A stretch of 44,310 nt of DNA from Actinomycetota bacterium (GTDB taxonomy: Bacteria; Actinomycetota; Acidimicrobiia; Acidimicrobiales; Acidimicrobilacustridaceae). Where the stretch lies: assembly GCA_009705225.1 (NCBI GenBank), contig WLCQ01000003.1:1-44310 (forward strand), written 5' to 3'. A program made the position numbers and the translations under genes. The notes beneath the pieces are model-generated. The model saw only the letters and a list, made by a program, of their open reading frames with translations, did not search any database and was not told the DNA's origin. Shown here one piece after another: positions 42,544 through 44,310 of the stretch. Numbering within the stretch: position 1 is the stretch's first letter; each line of letters begins with the position of its first letter.

Positions 42544-43179
42544 TCACTTGTTGGGCTGGGGGGTGATGCGCAGGTAGGGCTTGAGCTTCGTGAAGCCCTT
42601 CGGGAATCGCTCGGTGGCTTCCTCGTCAGACAGTGCGGGGGCCACGATGACGTCGCCGCCGTCGGTCCAGTTGGCCGGGGTGGCCACCTTGTAGCCGTCG
42701 GTGAGCTGCAGGGAGTCGATGACCCGGAGCAGTTCATCGAAGTTACGACCGGTGCTGGCTGGGTAGGTGAGTATGAGACGCACCTTGTTGGCCGGATCGA
42801 TGATGAACACCGAGCGCACGGTCATCGTGTCGCTGGCATTCGGGTGGATCATGTCGTAGAGATCGGCGACCGCTCGGTCGGGATCGGCGATGACCGGAAA
42901 GTTCACGGCCTGACCCTGGGTCTCCTCGATGTCGCCCTCCCACTTGTGATGTGAGTCGACGGGATCGACCGACAGGCCGATGGGCTTCACGTTGCGCTTG
43001 TCCCATTCGGGCTTGAGCTTGGCCACGGTGCCGAGTTCGGTGGTGCACACCGGGGTGAAATCCTTCGGGTGCGAGAAGAGCACCGCCCAGCTATCGCCCT
43101 TCCAGTCGTGGAACGAGAGCGTGCCGTGGGTGGTGTCGGCAGAGAAATCTGGGGCGATATCGCCGAGACGAAGAGTCAT
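42544..43179 (-). CDS. 1-Cys peroxiredoxin
   Basis: This thiol peroxidase of the Prx6 group has 211 residues. The peroxidatic Cys is C45 in FTPVCTTE, and no other Cys is present, so it needs an external thiol. The long C-terminal domain after 'LQLTDGYKVATPANW' is characteristic of 1-Cys peroxiredoxins. It reduces hydrogen peroxide and organic hydroperoxides in the cytoplasm. The ATG at 43179 follows GGAGG at six bases. A good promoter lies about 55 bases upstream, and a strong inverted repeat follows the stop, so it is probably monocistronic. Confidence 0.94.
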   Translation of the reverse strand: MTLRLGDIAPDFSADTTHGTLSFHDWKGDSWAVLFSHPKDFTPVCTTELGTVAKLKPEWDKRNVKPIGLSVDPVDSHHKWEGDIEETQGQAVNFPVIADPDRAVADLYDMIHPNASDTMTVRSVFIIDPANKVRLILTYPASTGRNFDELLRVIDSLQLTDGYKVATPANWTDGGDVIVAPALSDEEATERFPKGFTKLKPYLRITPQPNK

Positions 43180-43232
43180 CAGGGGCCTCCGGGGGCTTTG
43201 ATACGGGCCATGGGTCCATGGTCGGGTAGCCC

Positions 43233-43260
43233 ATTCTATGGCCTGAGCCGCAAAAGTCGA
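43233..43260 (-). promoter_or_regulatory. Sigma70-type promoter of the peroxiredoxin gene
   Basis: On the minus strand TCGACT (43260-43255) and TAGAAT (43238-43233) are separated by 16 bases, matching -35 and -10 consensus at four and five positions out of six. They lie 54-81 bases before the start codon. A direct repeat CCATGG-GT-CCATGG lies in the leader (43208-43221). Confidence 0.5.
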
Positions 43261-43269
43261 CCCAATTGG

Positions 43270-44187
43270 TCAGATTTCGGCCCGATGGATATCCGGCTCG
43301 ATGAAGATGCGGGTTGCCTCGGGCACAACGGCGCGGATCGACGCTTCGATCGCGTTGATGATCGCGGCCAGTTCGGTCATGGTGAGGTCCCCGGTGAACT
43401 GGAGCTTCGTGGCCACCAAGATGTCGTCGGGACCGATGTGTTCGGTGCGCAAATTGATGAGTCGCTCAACACCGGGGTGCTTCTCGATGGTTTCGCGGAT
43501 AGCGGCTTCGTGCGTCGAACTGGCCGATTCGCCGATCAACAGGCTTTTCATCTCGATGCACAGGACGATTGCGATGATCCCGAGCAGCAAACCGATGCTC
43601 AGCGTGCCGATGCCATCCCAAACGGCATTGCCCGTGACGGTGTCGAGGATGACTGCGGTGAGCGCGATGACCAAACCGATAAGCGCACCGGTGTCCTCGA
43701 GCAGCACCACCGGGATCTCGGGCGACTTGGAGTGCCGGATATATCGGAACCAACTCCCGGAGCCCTTTGCCGGCCTGGCTTCCTGGACGGCAGTCCGGAA
43801 CGAGAGTGACTCGAGTACGAGCGCGACGCTCAGGATGCCGATGGCCCAACCGGGTGATTCGAGTTGGTGGGGGTGCAGGATCTTCTCGATCCCCTCGAAG
43901 ACTGCGAATGCCGACCCGAGCGTGAAGAGCACGATCGAAACCACGAAGGCCCAGAAGAACCTCTCGCGTCCGAAGCCGAACTGATGATCCGCCGTCGGAG
44001 CCCGGCTGGCACGTTTCCCGCCGAGCAGAAGCAGCACCTGGTTTCCCGTGTCGGCCACGGAGTGCACAGCTTCGGCGAGCATCGAACTCGACATCGTGAA
44101 GGCGAAGCCCACGAATTTCGCGATAGCGATACCGAGGTTCGCCAACAGTGCAGCAAGGATCGCTCGTTTGGATCCGCCAGTTGACAT
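43270..44187 (-). CDS. Cation diffusion facilitator family transporter
   Basis: This 305-residue metal-proton antiporter has about six helices and a cytoplasmic ferredoxin-like C-terminal domain. AEAVHSVADTGNQ in helix 2 carries the HxxxD metal site; the helix 5 site is 'LEDTGALIG', with Glu-Asp rather than Asp/His, as in a distinct CDF branch. The substrate (Zn, Fe, Mn or Co) cannot be assigned. The C-terminal domain (about 205-300) has no clear metal motif. It lies 18 bases after the stop of a further minus-strand gene and may be co-transcribed with it. Confidence 0.9.
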   Translation of the reverse strand: MSTGGSKRAILAALLANLGIAIAKFVGFAFTMSSSMLAEAVHSVADTGNQVLLLLGGKRASRAPTADHQFGFGRERFFWAFVVSIVLFTLGSAFAVFEGIEKILHPHQLESPGWAIGILSVALVLESLSFRTAVQEARPAKGSGSWFRYIRHSKSPEIPVVLLEDTGALIGLVIALTAVILDTVTGNAVWDGIGTLSIGLLLGIIAIVLCIEMKSLLIGESASSTHEAAIRETIEKHPGVERLINLRTEHIGPDDILVATKLQFTGDLTMTELAAIINAIEASIRAVVPEATRIFIEPDIHRAEI

Positions 44188-44205
44188 CGTGGTTCCGCCG
44201 TTCGT

Positions 44206-44310
44206 TCAGTGAGTGCCGTGTGAACCGGGAACGTAGCGCGCCCGGGAGGCCGCGATCTCGGACCACGCTGCTTCGCGGCCCTCGAACTCCTCGATGATCG
44301 AGAACTTGCC
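44206..44310 (-). CDS. C-terminal end of an unidentified protein (partial)
   Basis: An open minus-strand frame enters from the right edge and ends at the TGA at 44206-44208. The 34 visible residues include FSIIEEFEGRE and end YVPGSHGTH. The ORF track missed it because it has no start in the window. It lies 18 bases upstream of the CDF gene on the same strand. Too short for a family call. Confidence 0.55.
   Translation of the reverse strand, partial: GKFSIIEEFEGREAAWSEIAASRARYVPGSHGTH

Overview
The window is a gene-dense, high-GC stretch whose content fits a Gram-positive actinobacterium, most likely an acidimicrobial-type (Ilumatobacter/Microthrix-like) lineage. This placement is inference from family content: an F420-type PPOX protein, a DtxR regulator, a HelD-like ATPase, a coproporphyrin-type heme gene order, GT4/methyltransferase envelope genes, frequent GTG starts and 1-4 bp stop/start overlaps. 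No rRNA, tRNA, CRISPR array, insertion sequence, integrase or phage gene was seen. There is no gene-free stretch over 300 bases; the longest intergenic gaps (about 180-220 bases) flank the phosphate operons.

Layout. 1-3197: four SDR-family genes. The first enters from the left edge and has lost its catalytic residues; the other three look active. 3221-8759: envelope and periplasm genes (YbhN-type membrane protein, PIG-L deacetylase, GT4 glycosyltransferase, PAP2/inositolphosphotransferase-like enzyme, PQQ-type sugar dehydrogenase lipoprotein). 8816-21647: the centre of the window, a phosphate-acquisition locus. pstC-pstA-pstB-pstS overlap end to start. A second transcription block follows: another PstS-like protein, three surface proteins sharing an apparently undescribed four-cysteine domain (one membrane-anchored, one secreted with five FN3 domains, one fused to a degenerate PstS-like domain with a C-terminal membrane anchor), and a sortase-fold protein that has lost its catalytic His and Cys. 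Both blocks are preceded by 11-nt phased GTTCACC-type direct repeats that resemble actinobacterial PHO boxes. 21694-28303: TesB thioesterase, GH1 glycosidase, GtrA protein, a methyltransferase, and a minus-strand trio (GT4, methyltransferase, alpha/alpha-barrel 'prenyltransferase-like' protein). 28338-31977: apolipoprotein N-acyltransferase homologue with Ser at the catalytic Cys position, a PCuAC-like protein without copper ligands, a serine esterase and an NlpC/P60 hydrolase. 32114-38630: heme genes hemE-hemH-hemY, a divergent HelD-like ATPase and a DtxR-family regulator. 38726-44310: F420/FMN PPOX-fold protein, FtsX-type ABC exporter pair, 1-Cys peroxiredoxin, CDF metal transporter and the tail of an unknown gene.

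How it may work together. The phosphate block reads as an ABC uptake system with an elaborate surface module: a conventional PstS, a second soluble PstS, a PstS-like fusion whose phosphate loop is altered, and disulfide-rich adhesive or structural domains. The catalytically dead sortase-like membrane protein at the end could be a scaffold or assembly factor rather than a transpeptidase. The PHO-box region lies between pstC and the divergent sugar dehydrogenase-PAP2 pair, so those genes may share phosphate control. All functional integration here is inference from gene order and visible motifs; no searches were run.
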